A stretch of 64,000 nt of DNA, from the NCBI GenBank assembly GCA_030015575.1, contig JASDDO010000026.1, positions 189,621,739 through 189,685,738 of the forward strand. Reading direction: 5' to 3'. Under the pieces are notes generated by a model. The model ran no database searches and was not told where the DNA came from. It worked only from the letters and a program-made list of their open reading frames with translations. This document shows, in pieces, positions 20,725 through 34,140 of the stretch. Made by a program: the position numbers and the translations under genes. Each line of letters starts with the position of its first letter. Position 1 is the stretch's first letter. The DNA is from Agapanthus africanus. Its lineage: Eukaryota; Streptophyta; Magnoliopsida; Asparagales; Amaryllidaceae.

Positions 20725-21560
20725 GTACTCACTCGAGTTGATTTTTGCACTCGGTATAGCTTATATGTGCTTGTAGTGCATTGATATGCATTTTGTGCAC
20801 GCAGTTGCACACGTTTACGATTTTATACACCTTGGTACACTCGGTGTTGCTGCTTATGCATATGAGTTATTGATCGGTATTTTGTGCATAGGATGCACCG
20901 TATTTGTATTTCGTGCACTGGATGCACTGTATTTGTATTTCGTGCACCGGATGCACTGTATTTGTATTTCATGCGTTTGCTGCACTAGATTGCATTCTTG
21001 CATTTGTTGCACAGGACGGGTACTTATGCGTTGTCGCACTGGATTTATACCCCGTACCTTGGTTGCACCCGATTTATATCCTTGAGCATTCGTTTTACCA
21101 GATTTGTATTTTTTCGTACGCGTTGGCACTTGCCGTTCGTTTTCATGCATGTTACTGCACTATATACTTTTACGGACCCGATGCATTTTGGTTGGATTTT
21201 TGCGCATATTAGACGCCTGATTTTGGATTTTGTGCGCACCGGATGCACTTGAGTGTGATTTTACTCGTGCATGTGGGATGCTCTTGATTTGGATTTTCTT
21301 CCGTGCATATTGGATGCGATTTCATTCGTGCGGGACATATGCACTTGAGTTGGATTTTCGCGCATGTTGGGCGCATGATATGAGATGTGATTCTGTACAC
21401 ACTGGATGAATGGGATTGAGATTTTAGTGCACTTTAGATGCGCTTGGTATTGTTGTCGTGCACACTTGTTGCACTAGACAGATGCTTTCGTGCACAACCG
21501 TTGCACGTAGTTTTGGCTTTTTTGCATATTATAGCACCTGTATTTGGATTTGATTTCCAT
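20725..21560 (+). repeat. Degenerate TGCAC-rich tandem repeats (about 29-30 bp)
   Basis: The clearest units are 20891-20919, 20920-20948 and 20949 onward, with a 29-bp period built on GGATGCAC(T/C)GTATTTGTAT. TGCAC or GCGCA words recur irregularly through about 800 bp. Confidence 0.75.
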
Positions 21561-22259
21561 GCGCACCAGGCGCATGTGATTATTGGATAGGCCTTTTGAG
21601 GCTGATTTTGCTTTTGAGCACTTTGTTTTCATGTTAGGCACTATATTGTGTAGTAGCCAAACATGACTGATCCGAGGACAGTACCTGAGTACCTTGCATG
21701 CATTAAAAGTTTACCAAGTGGTTTTTGAAAAGAGGAGCTATAGTCTCGCTATTTCCTACGTGTCCGTGAGCGACACGAACGTTTATAAAGGAAAACCTTT
21801 TGGGATATTTTGAAAACGACGGAATGTGTATTTAAGAAAACATATATGGACATATATTATTATTATAAAATGAGCGTCCGTCAGTAATGCCGTGAGTCAC
21901 GCATTTCCGCGGCGATTTACAAAATATTTTGCATGTATTTTATTCAGATTTGGAGTTTTCAAATATGCGTATTATACACGTATCATAGTATTTGACTAGT
22001 GTATATTGGATTTCAGTAGTGGATTTCGAGATCTGTATCCCTATTGTTACTCCGAGGATATGCGTGCAAATCCGATAATTTGTGTGGTGCTTGATGGGGT
22101 TTGATTTTGAGTTTTTACTCAATTTCATGCGCACTTGACGCGATGTGCTGTGTTATTTCTTCGTTTTCCATGATTTCGGTGCCCCATTGATTTGAGCTGA
22201 TTATTGAAATGTTTTCGATTTTGGGGGTTTAAATTTAAATTCGGGGACCGAATTTATTT

Positions 22260-22272
22260 AAGGGGGGAAGAT
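22260..22272 (+). other. G1 polypurine tract
   Basis: AAGGGGGGAAGAT sits directly before TGTAACATTTCAG, the LTR start shared with the LTR at 36024. Confidence 0.7.
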
Positions 22273-23671
22273 TGTAACATTTCAGAAAATATAAAATATT
22301 TTTTTTAGGAATTTAATAGTAAAATAATATATTTCCCGAAAACTGCCGATTTGCGAAATTGAGGTTTTCGAAAAAAGGTATAAATATATACCAATAATTG
22401 TGAAATAAATAGAAATTAAATTAATTTATTCATTTAAAAATATATTTAAAGGATTTGGCAATTTTAAAATTTATTATATGCAGTTTCGATAAAACCCAAT
22501 TAATGCACTGCTAATCGCGATTAAGCTAAATCCGCATTTCTACAGTTTTCATGGTTAGTGTACCATGACATGTTACATGTTATTTCATTTTTGTGTTTTA
22601 TGTTAGGGTTGGGCTTTTTGGCGAGAAAAGAAAAGAAAAGAGAAATGATTGAGGAAACAGTCAAAAGGGGACATAATGATGATATGGAAAGGGAGTGGGT
22701 GAGAATTACAGTGAGAGAGAGAGGGGGGCTGCTGCCTTGGCCATTTTCTCCCATCATTTTCTTTCCCTCTTCATCTCCCTCAACTCCATATCCCTCCATC
22801 TTCTACCCTCTTTATTCACCCCAAAAACCTTGCTAAAACCCTAAACCCTTTCACAAAAAAATGATCACCTCCCCACCCTCATCGCTATGAACCAAGAAAA
22901 GTCGGATTTTGACAACTTTGGGACTTCTAGGGTTTTTTTTGGGAGTGACCATGAGGTATATCTCTTTTCATTTAGAGTAGTTGTGATTTCCTAGCTTTTG
23001 TTTAAGTTTAGAAGTCGTTTAGTGATGGATGTGTGAATTTTGAAATCCCAAAAGAAGGGTTTGGCAAATTGGTGATGTTTTGTGACTGTCAATGAGACTT
23101 GTGAGGTGATGCTTGACCTGGAACATAGCCTAGAAACCAAAATATGGATTTGGGAATTTAGTTCATGTCGGTTTTTGAGAAATTTGGGTGTTCACGGAAA
23201 TCTGGAGCAAACCAGGGGATTTTTGAGAGTAGCAAACAACTCTAGGGGCCAAATTAGGGTATTAGGAGGTCACCTTGACGAGACGGACCCAACCTGAGTA
23301 GGGGGACCAGAGGAGGCCGTTTTTTTTGATGATGTGGATGGCCAAATGGTGACATGGGGTGTCGGGGTTGGTCCAGTAGCTCATATACATCATATACAGC
23401 ACCCTAGACTTGTTTGTATAACTCCTTTTGGCCTGAATCAAAATCTGTAGCACTTTAGTGTGGTTTTTGGCTATGTTTCCGTATTTTGAAATGTTTAGTT
23501 TTAATATTTGGATTTGTATTTGGTTGTCGCATGTTTGTACATCGACAAAGAGGGTTATTTGGTTTATTTTGCAGACGTGGGCTATAGGTTCTAACCTATA
23601 GGTGATCCGTGTGTCGTTTTGGATTTCAGAACATGATTTTTATAGCGTTGCGATATGTGTTGTTATTGCAG

Positions 23672-23737
23672 GTACTTTCACATGGATTCCAAGGCGACGG
23701 AGCGTGGTGTCATCGACTTCGGCAAACAAGAACTAAG
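23672..23737 (+). other. Candidate LTR mini-exon, G1
   Basis: A TTATTGCAG acceptor-like motif ends at 23671 and an AAG|GTGAGT donor-like motif begins its intron at 23738. The same pair bounds 71 nt in G2 (37446-37516) and 76 nt in G3 (43297-43372, - strand). Confidence 0.35.
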
Positions 23738-24366
23738 GTGAGTAGATCTATATCTACCGGGGAAGTCGGGTGGATGGCGTATAGCACCCCCGCAAACTTT
23801 TGATGGAAAACCGATTTATAGAATATGGTTAGGAAACCTAGATTAGGAAACTAGGGTTAGAATGAGATAGCTATGAAACCATATTAGAAACTAGAGGATA
23901 TTTAGAAGTGATATGTTACTACTGTCGTAGGATGACGTTTAGCGATATTACCGCTTAGGGTACTATAGGACTAGATAGTCGATGTAGATGTGTCATCCGA
24001 ACCATACCTTTTTTTTCTAAACCAAAGAATCGTATGTATCTTTTAAATATATACCTTGAGGGATGTTACGGATTTTCAAATGATACATTTTTCTTATAAA
24101 CACCGTAACCCTTATTTTCAAAACTACGATTCGCTTCTTTTAAAAATCTGCTTGTATGGTTCGGATGTGTATGCTAGATTAGATACCTATACTTATAGTA
24201 TAGATAGAATGTTTAGGTAAACTCGACTTGTTATGAGATATAAATGCGATGAAAGAATATATGATGATATGATGATATGTGGTATACGGATGCGAGTCGA
24301 TCGAGATGATTTATAGCCTGCCGGTCCCCTGATATGAGATTATTGCGGATATGAACCGGGACATAG

Positions 24367-24370
<4 letters not shown>

Positions 24371-24399
<29 letters not shown>
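24371..24399 (+). repeat. (AT)n microsatellite in G1 LTR
   Basis: This is a pure AT dinucleotide run of about 29 bp. Confidence 0.95.
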
Positions 24400-24405
<6 letters not shown>

Positions 24406-24835
24406 TGTGAATCATGGATGATAGGCCGTACGTGATATTAGGCCGTACCCTCATGTGTCTTATAGGATGATAGGATCCCTATTAGCTTAATGCCGGCGTA
24501 CGATGATTTTCCGTGCGTGATGAGTTGATTTGATGATTGATCCTTACCCTTGACTAGAGCTTACCGTACGATGGATTATACCGTACGCGTGGTTGTGAGG
24601 CTAGATGCCGATTGATAGATTCCCCGACTCGGTCATATTAGATACGTATACCCGTCAGCATATGCATATGATTTACCTTATGTGGCATTCATATTATTTC
24701 CATTGCATTTCTTATACCTGTGCTAGTACACTTCCACCATTATCGATGATGTTTATGTTACACGTACACATATTTTCTGGCTCACACACTTCATCGTCTA
24801 TAATTGCCATGTCACTATACAGTAGGATTGCTGCA

Positions 24836-25015
24836 TCATGACATATACATTGATACATCCATACTTGTGGATATACACATTCGTATATCCATATTGGTGT
24901 ACATATACCTTGATACACCCATACTTGTGCACATACACATTGTAAATTTATCTTTGTGCACACATACATGGTACATCTATACTTGTGCATATACATATTG
25001 TACCTACATAAATAA
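24836..25015 (+). repeat. Degenerate about 30-bp (60-bp higher order) repeats in G1 LTR
   Basis: CATACTTGTG recurs at 24860 and 24920, with TATACTTGTG at 24979, spaced about 60 bp. Related half-units lie between. Short ORFs here are shadows of the repeat. Confidence 0.7.
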
Positions 25016-26709
25016 CTGGTTTTATTAGAAAATTGGGAACCATATGTTATACTTTAAAAACTGGAATCATTTTAAAAGAGCGGTTTTCCCCTTAATATAT
25101 CATATCACTGTTCCATGTTTCATGATACACGGATATGCTCGGATTTCTTTTTATATGCCGCATATATCATGCTTTATTATTTTACGCATTGAGATATGCT
25201 GTTTTCATGAGATTTCTGGATTTGAGAACCGTGGATATTTCAAAAGAGATTATGTGTTGTTTTAAAAACCCGGTTTCTCTTGATATGATATTTCAGTGCG
25301 TCCACCATGTGTTTTCTCGGTTCTGAGAGCGACATGTGAAACCCGATTCGAGGAGGCGGATGAGGCCGATTGCGGGTACATGGTGGACCCGGTATGGTAC
25401 CCCGGGGTGAGAACGGATCTGTCGCGCAGTAGGCGATGAGCCTGGCAGAGGGACTACTACCTACCGGTGATAGTATTTGGGCTCGGCGGATATCCGGAGG
25501 ATACTGAGCGGAGTCGAGAGATGATAGGGGCCGATCCGGACTGACAGGGCCAGATATACGAGGATTTACGTGCCGACGCTGGGCACGGTTTTCATGATGT
25601 TTTTGAGTGTCGATGCTAGGCACTCAGGTTCCATGATTTTGATTTGTCGGGAAGGACACCGTTGATATATATATCCTCATACTTTCATGCACACTCTTTT
25701 ATGATATTTACATGCATGATATTGTTGCGTCAGTGGTTGACGTGTGGACTAGATCCACAAACATACATCCATACACAGATTCTACTATTGGAGATTATAC
25801 TCATGCTTATAGACATTGTTTTATGCGTGGAAGAGCTTCACATATCTGCATACATTGATTTTTACTGTAGGATGTTATCCATATGCATATTGGTATTGAC
25901 TACGTTGTTGGCACATATACAGACCCGGTCACCCTAGATATCATAGTATTACTTTATGATATATTTGACCTAGGAGTCGTTGTTTATTCGATTTCTACTT
26001 GTAGATATATTTCTATTCACGAGTTAGAAACTCACCCCCGTTGTGCCACAGTTCTTGGAGGTTGACCGCGTGGATCAGTAGCGGCATCGCTGGCACACGG
26101 TTTCATTTGGGTGTTTTGCAGTGGTAGGTGGGACATTTGTATCGTACCCACTCTTGTATTACATTTCATATTGTATCTAGTTAACTCCATCAATCAATCA
26201 AAAGTTGTAAATTGTATAAGTGATGAGACTTAGTGAGACTGTGGTTGCGAGACTTAGAGCGAGGGGTTTCCGCTACTTGTGAGTTATATGTCTTGCTTTT
26301 CTCTACCTCTTTTTGCGGTGAACTTCGTCGTTGGGCGTCGTATACTTATTTATACTGTATTGCGTGGTTGTGATCGGCCGTTTGGCGAAGAGCTAGCTCC
26401 CGCTTGGGGATGCCATTATTCTTATTATGTATTTGTTGTTTTGGATCAAAATATACAAAGGAGGTACTGCCAAAATTTTTAAAAAGACGAAACACGTTTT
26501 CAAACTAGTAAATTTCACTAGCATCATTCACGTTCCTTTTCTATGCATTAAGAAAACATGATTTCATATACCTTTATTTCAAAACCTCACCTCCTTTATT
26601 TTTCTAAAATGTTTAGATTTCTGGGTTTCAGCTTACTTGAATTCCGTTACGCCTTTAGACATTGCGTGATTCAAGTGCCGGTCACGAGCTAATATTTCAG
26701 GTCGTGACA

Positions 26710-28611
26710 TATACCGATCGATCCGTGTCCTTCGATCTTTAGCCACCATCCTTAGCTTCTTGCGGCATCTCTGATCTTGTTCAATCTCTGGTCTCCTCGT
26801 CGAAGTGGCGCCACGTCAATGAATCTTTTTACGGGCACCCGCTTTAAAAACGAAGCAACTCGGACATGAAGTTTGCTAGCCGACATGTCCAAGGTGAAGT
26901 AGAGAATGTGTGTGATTACTTTGTCTCATGACATCCATTGATTCTCAACACATGAGATGGTATGGATGGAGGTTGAAGAAGAAGCCATTAATGGAAGTTT
27001 TGAGCACAAGAAGAAAACTAGTGAAGAAGAAGAAGAGCTTTCTTATTTTGTTGGGATGAAAATGTGAGAGCTCGCATTATAAACTCAAGACCAAGCCCCA
27101 CTCTCAAGTGGCTTCCCTCTCTCTCCTCACACATCATTTCCATACAATAATAAATCAAGAGATTAGATATGGCACAAAAAATAACACCATGAGTCATCAA
27201 CAAAACACATGCCATATTTAATTCTCTTGATCATGACTAGTACTCACAATTTCTACCTAATAAACATTAATCCAAATGTTTAGAACAATAAATATAATGG
27301 CATCTTCTAAAGTAAACTCGTGACGGATCATAAGAATACCCCTCACCTTTATATACATACCTGCATCCGTATTCTGACTGAATACGAATACTACGAGACG
27401 AAAATAATCCAACAATCTAATATTACGATCCGGCTTAAACCAAAGCCCACTAGTATGATCCGTCCGATCATGATACGTGCACAAGTGCACGTATATGATC
27501 GAACCCTGCCATAAAACCATATGGCCTCCACAACGTTTCGCCTGAACTTGGGAAACTTTCTTTGGGGGACTCTAAAGACTCATCAATACGCTGGCAGTGG
27601 GTTTAACCACAAACACGTCGGTGGTACTAGCTGTACGTAACGGCTGCCCAGGTATTGAGCAAATGGGAGGCTGATGAGCGAACTCATCCTGAAACCGTAC
27701 TGAGCCTATCTGTGACAATCTCCGTACAGTCCGGTCCGTTCGTCTATGAGTATCGCATATCGGGCCTAGGGGGTTGGTAAACGTCAGACCCCCAAAAGCG
27801 GTATAAGTCATGTCGGAGTGTAGCCCAGAAACACCCTGAGAAACTACTGGAATACCTACCAGTAAATCTCACTTGCCTTGGTTAAGGACTTCGTGTAATG
27901 GCTCTCCAGACACAGCGCGATCTCACCCCCAATACCGGGAGAGACGAATCCCCTACCGATCCGCTCGCTGCCTTCATGTGGCATGGGACTGTACCCAACT
28001 AAATCCTGTTTGCACGACTACTTTGAGCCATGGTAGGGTAGAAATCAAAGCACAGTGGGAACTCACACGAGAAAAATGACGATCACAGGTCGATAGACTA
28101 ACCTAAACAAATGTCACCAGGGAACTGCTATCTGACGATAGGTATAATACCAACTACCATGTTCCCGGCGAGTCCGTCCGGTGTACTAATAACCCAATGA
28201 GAACCTATACACATCTTAGGTGAACCAACTGACACCAATAGCTTGTGTGACCGGCCACCGCCCCTCGTCGGGGTCTAGACTGTATACACTAGTCTACTAA
28301 TGGAGTATCGATGCCCAGTCTCGAAACTCCCACGACTAGGAACACTTTAAGGATATGCTTATAGACTACCCAACTCTCACATATATGATCTCCATCATAC
28401 TGCTGGTAGTCAAGCAAGAATCCTAAGGACTCTTTCAACGTGTAATAATGATCTGTAATGTCACCTAAAGCATGTACACGATAATAGAGACAAACCAGAT
28501 AGCATACTATCATCTCGAGTAAGACTGTTCTACCGGTACAGGTCCTCCCACAATCATTAAAATCACGTGCCTGCGATCCAATAATTATCTTTGAGGGCAC
28601 TATATCCAACA
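26710..28611 (-). repeat. Element C, 3' LTR (truncated by G1)
   Basis: This is the left LTR of a - strand copia element. It ends at CCAACA (TGTTGG start in element orientation) and is followed by a decayed PPT. It aligns with 34494-36023; the first 143 bp equivalent to 34351-34493 are missing, as expected if G1 inserted inside it. The full length would be about 2.05 kb. The hairpin at 27363-27391 is retained. Confidence 0.85.
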
Positions 28612-31600
28612 ATCTCTTACTTGCACTTAAGGCAAATTATTGCGATATCGTATACTCATAGCCCATGTGATACCGAATACCCAACTCCTCTACTAATCAG
28701 TTTCACAAAGCTCGTTTGTGAAACTATTGCGTTCAAGAAATAGCCTCAGTGAGTCGATCCGCTCTGATGTTTCTTTCTATGTCTCTCTTTATCTCAAGTT
28801 CGTGGAGAAAGCCATCTCCCGAAATGAGCAATACCTGTCTTAGAATATTTCTGGATATTTGATGGGACCCAGTTCACAAATGAACTCCAAATCCAGAAAA
28901 CATCTTAGACTATATCGTCAATTGAATTTAATCAGTATCCTACGCCATTCCTCCCTCAGTATCCTCCTGGACCACCTGTCTAAACTACTGCCTCTTGTCA
29001 GAGGGAAAATGATAACTCTGATAGTCACTCTGTCATCCAGGTCACCTTGGAAGCTTGGAATGATAACTGTCTCCCGAAGGAGGCTGTCGTTATCATACCC
29101 CTAGAACATCAACTTATGTTCATAAACAGCTTCCGAACGTTTCTCCAGGATTGGATTAATATATCAACTTATTGCATCTAGTGCAAAAACAACATCTGGT
29201 GTGGTACTTGACGTCTCATGATTGACTCAATTACTTAAGCAAGTGATATGCCAATCATGCACATCCCTCTCCTGTTTAGTCTGTAAGACACCCTTAGAGA
29301 GGGTGACTCCATCACTTGCAGGTACACCACCATGCCAGGAGTCGTCCATTCTAAAACACATTTAGAATATTGTCTAAGTACCCAGATTAGGAAACTACCT
29401 AAATCTAGATCTAAAACCATTGATCGAGTGACCAGAATGTCTGATATAATATCCAAGTCCCTATGTAGAGAAACCAATGTGTGACAACCAAATTATAACC
29501 GATCGTAGTATAGGAACTTCATTTCCTACTATGTGTATGTCATCCAAATACCAGGACATCACACCCTACTATCTTCTTAACAAATCCATCTCCTATTCTG
29601 ATGAAGTCAAAACCCATGAGTGTCACAACAAAAATAGATGATCTATCTCCGCTATATCTTCTTTAGTCTATAAATAGACACAAACTACTTGTCCACTACA
29701 CTTCCGCTGCTCCCACCGACTACAACAACCCTCCGACAGAGTCATATACACGTGCACTTCTAAAACTAGTTTAGAACGACGTTATACTCATCCTCCTGCC
29801 GGGTCTCATAATCTGGAACAACAGTACTGTCAAGTCTGGGTAAAAAAGAACCTCCCTTTCATCTTTTTTGAGAATACCGAAGTACCTCTCGGGTGCCTAA
29901 GGTAACCAACCATATTTGTGGAGTGGCTAATGGAATGTCAAACCTGATCGAATCTTTAGGTCCTATTAAATTTTCAATAATCGTTTGCGGTTCTGGAATC
30001 ACTTCCCGTTCTACTATACTCCCAGTACTGTTTTATGAAAAAGTCCATTTTATTAAAATTGTGGCGAGTCAAGAACAATATCACTATTGATCTTCCAGAT
30101 GGTAGAAAGTTAACCCTCGTCATAGCCCGAGTTAAACAACAAACTGCCATTACAGAAACCTGCCTTGAGTTATTCAGAGTCTGCTTTTAAGCATAAGCCG
30201 GACAACTCCATATACCTTAGCATCGTTAAGATATGAGCCATTCTATATAAAATATAGAAACACAGGCACTGATTTAATTGGAACCAGGTTCAAATCATGC
30301 AGCAGTCTCCAGTGCATGTCAACTGAATGGAGAGAGGCCGATCAACATTACCCAACTTAGGAGTGCATCCAGATATGAGTAACTCGAAAGAGAAAAATGT
30401 TCTCAAAACCATTACTATCAACTGAATACCACAAAAGTATCTACATCTTCGATCACCTTGAAAAATCTCGATACTTGCGACACCTGGTTCTCTATTTTAT
30501 TCTTATACCTATAACTTCTCAAAACTTGGACTTTGTATTTCTACGAAACACATGTCTAAAACTGGAGAAGTCACAAGTAAACAGAATATAGTACGAGTAC
30601 CAACCCCTCTGTCCTTACGGACACTGGACAACATAAAATACTTTATATAAGTCCCCTGAGTTGTCTAACTCAAACCCTGTGTATCGTAGGTTGAAAATTG
30701 TACATGGTTAAGAAGAATTACACCGCTGTTTAATACTCCTTACCTAACCTTCAACTGATATAGGTAAATGTCCTGGACATAATTTCAAAAAGTTATATCT
30801 CACTTTATAAAATAAACGTACAGATACATCAGTTTGAAATTGGTGCATAACAACGGATATTCAAAACCAAATATTTGCCGTCCGGCAAAAATCCAGGTGA
30901 TTTCCTCAAATATCACCAATTACAACGAATTCCGATATAATGAGGATGATCACCTAATTCCCAATAACTTACTCCCACTCATCATCTGTAAAACCATACA
31001 GATGTGAGAATCATACCAGGTAAATACATACCCTGGAGTAAGGATCTGATTGGGAAATCAGTTTTCTATTAACAACGCATAGTGAAACCGAAACATGAAA
31101 ATGTTTCGAAGGGGTATTCGGGTACTCCTAGTAATGCCTCTTCCAATATCCAGATTCATGACTGTAACCGTATATTTCCTTCCATCTCTCCAAATCCCTT
31201 TATTTGTCTTTACTCATTACCTACTGTACACCCCCTTAGACTAAATGGTTTTCTTCCTTCACTACCGTTCGGCACCAGCCTATGGTTTGGAAGAAGACTA
31301 TCCAATAAACGTAATAGGTGTACTGTCCTAATCGTAGGAGCACTCGCAACCTGAGAGAAGGTAAAGATAAAAGGAAACTGAATAAACCTTATTCTTATTT
31401 CTCCTGAACCAGAATCCATCCTCGAACTGGAACAAGTTCCTTCGAGTTCGTATATAACCATACAATGGATTTATCCAATGGAAGTGGATGTTCGTAGTGA
31501 AACGAGATGTTCTGGAGAAATACAAAGGTGAAGTAGGAGTGGCGATGAAATATGTGGTTTGGTCGTGAGTGATAGTAGTCGCAATTTACTTTGCCTTATT

Positions 31601-32065
31601 TCTAATCCATTTATTTGTCTTTACTTATTAACATCTGTACACCACATTTAGGATAATTGGTTTTCTTCATTCCCCACCTTTCGGCACCTGCCTATGGTTT
31701 GGAAGAAGACTATCCAATAAGCGCAATAGGTGTACTCTCTCCTAATCCTATGAGCCCTCACATCCTGAGAGAAGGTAAAAGGATAAAATAACTGAACAAT
31801 CCTATTCAATCTCTCCAGAACCAGAATCCATCCTTGAATCTGGAACAAGATCTTTCGAGTTTGTATGTAACTATACGATGGATTTATCCAATGTAAGTGG
31901 ATGTTCGTAGTGATACAGGGTATTCTGTAGAAATTTAAAGGGTAAGAGAAGGAGTGACAATGATGTATGCAACTCAGACAATCCAAAAGCCAGTGTTTTA
32001 AGAAAGTTCGGTTAACTTGGTCACTAAGTCATAGTCTAGGGTCGGGACATGGTCTCTTCAAAAGA
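28612..32065 (-). pseudogene. Element C decayed copia pol region
   Basis: No long frame survives. In element orientation, relics collinear with B and D pol can be read: a ...YLDDI... RT segment near 29525-29560 and the segment equivalent to RYIDTILKRFSMED...LSKE near 29270-29380. Integrase and protease traces are weaker. Stops and indels are dense, so this copy is older than A, B, D and E. The pieces are too broken to give a product. Confidence 0.6.
31185..32010 (-). repeat. Direct duplication (about 413 bp x 2) in element C
   Basis: Bases about 31185-31597 and 31598-32010 align over their length; both contain GGTTTGGAAGAAGACTATCC and TGGATTTATCCAATG. The offset, measured at the shared TGGATTTATCCAATG, is 413 bp. 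The copies have diverged by substitutions and small indels. Products are not recognised. Confidence 0.8.
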
Positions 32066-32367
32066 GAGAGAGAAAAGAAACACTCTGCGTGCATTCTAAC
32101 CTAGATTAGAATGGTTAATCACTTTATCTAATCAGGTTGTCTCCCACTGTATCCCCAAATTCTCTTCCAAACCTGAAAGAGGAATTAGTCGAGATCAACC
32201 GAGGAGTAAACCAACTCATCAATAGGAATCAGGATCCAACTATCATCGCATGATAACGTGATGGAATCCACTCACGTCATCACACTCCAGAAGGTATGCG
32301 CATGCCTGGCAAGTTTCAGTTTCTTTAGAAACTCCCAATGTGATTTTTACCCCATGCTCTTATGACC

Positions 32368-32559
32368 TTGACTAAGACCAACAAATCATAAGTCACATGT
32401 CAAGTTCTACCCGTCATTGTCCAGGTTAATTTGAACCTGCCTGTACAAGCCCTTGACTAGGGTCAACAAGGTTGTACGACTATCCCAAACCAACGCATCT
32501 ATCTATGCAACAGAAAGGTAACAAATAGCTACCATACAATATGCCTTGACTAAGACCAA
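32368..32559 (-). repeat. Three TTGAC-type hairpins, element C
   Basis: Copies lie at 32368-32381, 32453-32466 and 32546-32559. The first and third are identical (TTGACTAAGACCAA), and the middle one is TTGACTAGGGTCAA. Spacing (85 and 93 bp) matches the other elements. Confidence 0.7.
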
Positions 32560-34093
32560 CAAACATAGCATGAATACTAAGTGCTACCCGTCTGAAATGA
32601 CAGAGGGCTACGAATGGTTTTTGGCGAAAAACCTTTAACGTAATGAACTTGATATCGTTGAAGGAACCGGATAGTTTTTTACAAAAAATATAGTGGCGAA
32701 AACCTTTGCTAAAGAGGTCACTCCCGGTGAAGGGATCTCGGCTTTTTTCCCGTAGAATGAGGTGCAGGATATTCCAACTGAATACCGCGATACAAAGCAA
32801 AAGGTAATCGACTATAGTGAAGTCATTACGCTGATGCAAACTTTTGCCCAAGGGGTCACTCCCGATGAAGGGATCTCGGCCCTTCCTTCGTCGAATGAGG
32901 TGTAACCGAATACCACTGTTCAAAACAAAAGCGAAAGTCCTTGTAATAACAGCTTTTTTGAAAAATGTTCCAACAACATCAAACATGTTTGTTTTCCTTG
33001 CATTGGTCTGAATCAACGCAGTCCAATCAATTAATCACACCAATAAAGAACTAAAATATGATGTACGTATATGCCATCCGCATTCGCCACTGGGTCCCGT
33101 CATCACCCGTTAGGATACTTAATTAACGACAGAGTGGGGACTGGACTAGCGCGGGTGTAAAACATATACAACATCTAATAGTATATATATCAATATATAA
33201 TAATCACTCCAGGCATGTTAAATGCAACATCACAGATAAGTAATAAGCATCATAGAACAATAAAGATAATCTGGGAGCCCCAGGTTTCCTTTGAGCCTCA
33301 AGTGAAACCCGACGTTCCCCTGGTCGTGTGGATAGCTTGTGCAATGAAAATCTACACCCCTACAGGCGCGGCAAGTTACCTGCCAAAATCAGAAGCAAGA
33401 CATCCCCCTTCAGCAAAGTGAATGGGCCATCCATCACTTCACGGAATCCGGTAACTTGAGCACCCCACCTTGGGTAAACTTATGCCCCCTACGAGTGCGG
33501 TGAATAGCCCGCCAATTCTAGAGTGAAGCCTCTTCCGTCTCAAAGCCATGAGATGCGGTCCCGTTGCCTTCTAGAATCTGGCTACTCGTGCACTCCACCG
33601 CGGGGTAATCCTAGTACAGAAAAGAAAATATGTACAGTGGTGACATCGACCTCAACCCGGTCGTGCCCTAAAAGAATAATATACAAACAGGCAGTGATGG
33701 CAGTCCACATGCCGGACGCTCGCCTCGCGATATCAAATGTACAAATAAAACTAAACTGTACTAACATTTCTCCAAGATATCTACCACGACAAATCTGCAA
33801 CATCACAGCACAACACAGAACATCAACGTGAATGTCATGTTCGAAAACTTGTATAAAAGAACATATAGTAATTAGACAAGTTGTACCGCTCGAATGACAT
33901 TCACGGTCGCAGATAGTAATGTAAGTACTGTGAACTAACATATTTAAAATTTCGATCGACAAAACTTCCTGAAATTGCCCCAAGTGAAAAACCCAGCACT
34001 CAATCAAATCTGGGCAAAAACAAATATTCCAGAAACCACAATTCCATATGAAAGACACCCAGAAGAAAAATGGTGCACTGAATCCCCAAAACA

Positions 34094-34140
34094 GCGGCGG
34101 AACCGCGGCCAAAACGTTGGTTATGCGGCGGTTCCGCGGC
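34094..34140 (-). other. GC-rich leader hairpin, element C
   Basis: Arms 34094-34109 and 34125-34140 (16 nt each) pair with two mismatches around a 15-nt loop. Confidence 0.7.

Larger units (their letters stand above)
20670..22272 (+). other. G1 internal 3' region (no ORF), ending in a PPT
   Basis: This is non-coding sequence between S and the long LTR at 22273, taken as the region downstream of pol in a + strand long-LTR element. It has a degenerate TGCAC repeat field and ends in the purine run AAGGGGGGAAGAT. ORFs here are low-complexity readings of the repeats. Confidence 0.6.
22273..26709 (+). repeat. G1 3' LTR (4,437 bp; gypsy/Tekay-like)
   Basis: This is a very long LTR from TGTAACATTT to GGTCGTGACA, preceded by a PPT. 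It is collinear with 36024-40351 and the complement of 40578-44217 but clearly diverged from them. Shared landmarks are the AGTCGGGTGGATGGCGTATA segment near 23765, the ATTGCCATGTCA segment near 24800 and CTCACCCCCGTTGTGCCA near 26032. The gypsy/Tekay label rests on length, ends and PBS type in G2, since no coding domain is present. Its right flank is C's LTR, so G1 inserted into C; the expected TSD is TATAC (26710-26714). Confidence 0.75.

Noticed and set aside
20786-21252. Overlapping His/Cys/Tyr-rich ORFs
   Set aside because: Translations of the TGCAC repeat field on both strands; low-complexity artefacts.
22558-22836. 92-codon ORFs on both strands in G1 LTR
   Set aside because: No homologous open frame at the same place in G2 or G3 LTRs; composition-driven.
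22840-22860. CCCTAAACCC resembling the plant telomere repeat
   Set aside because: Only one or two partial units; not a telomeric or interstitial array.
32480-33016. 178-codon - strand ORF in element C leader
   Set aside because: It overlies the leader modules and TTGAC hairpins, matches no domain I recognise, and its equivalents in A and E are not open.
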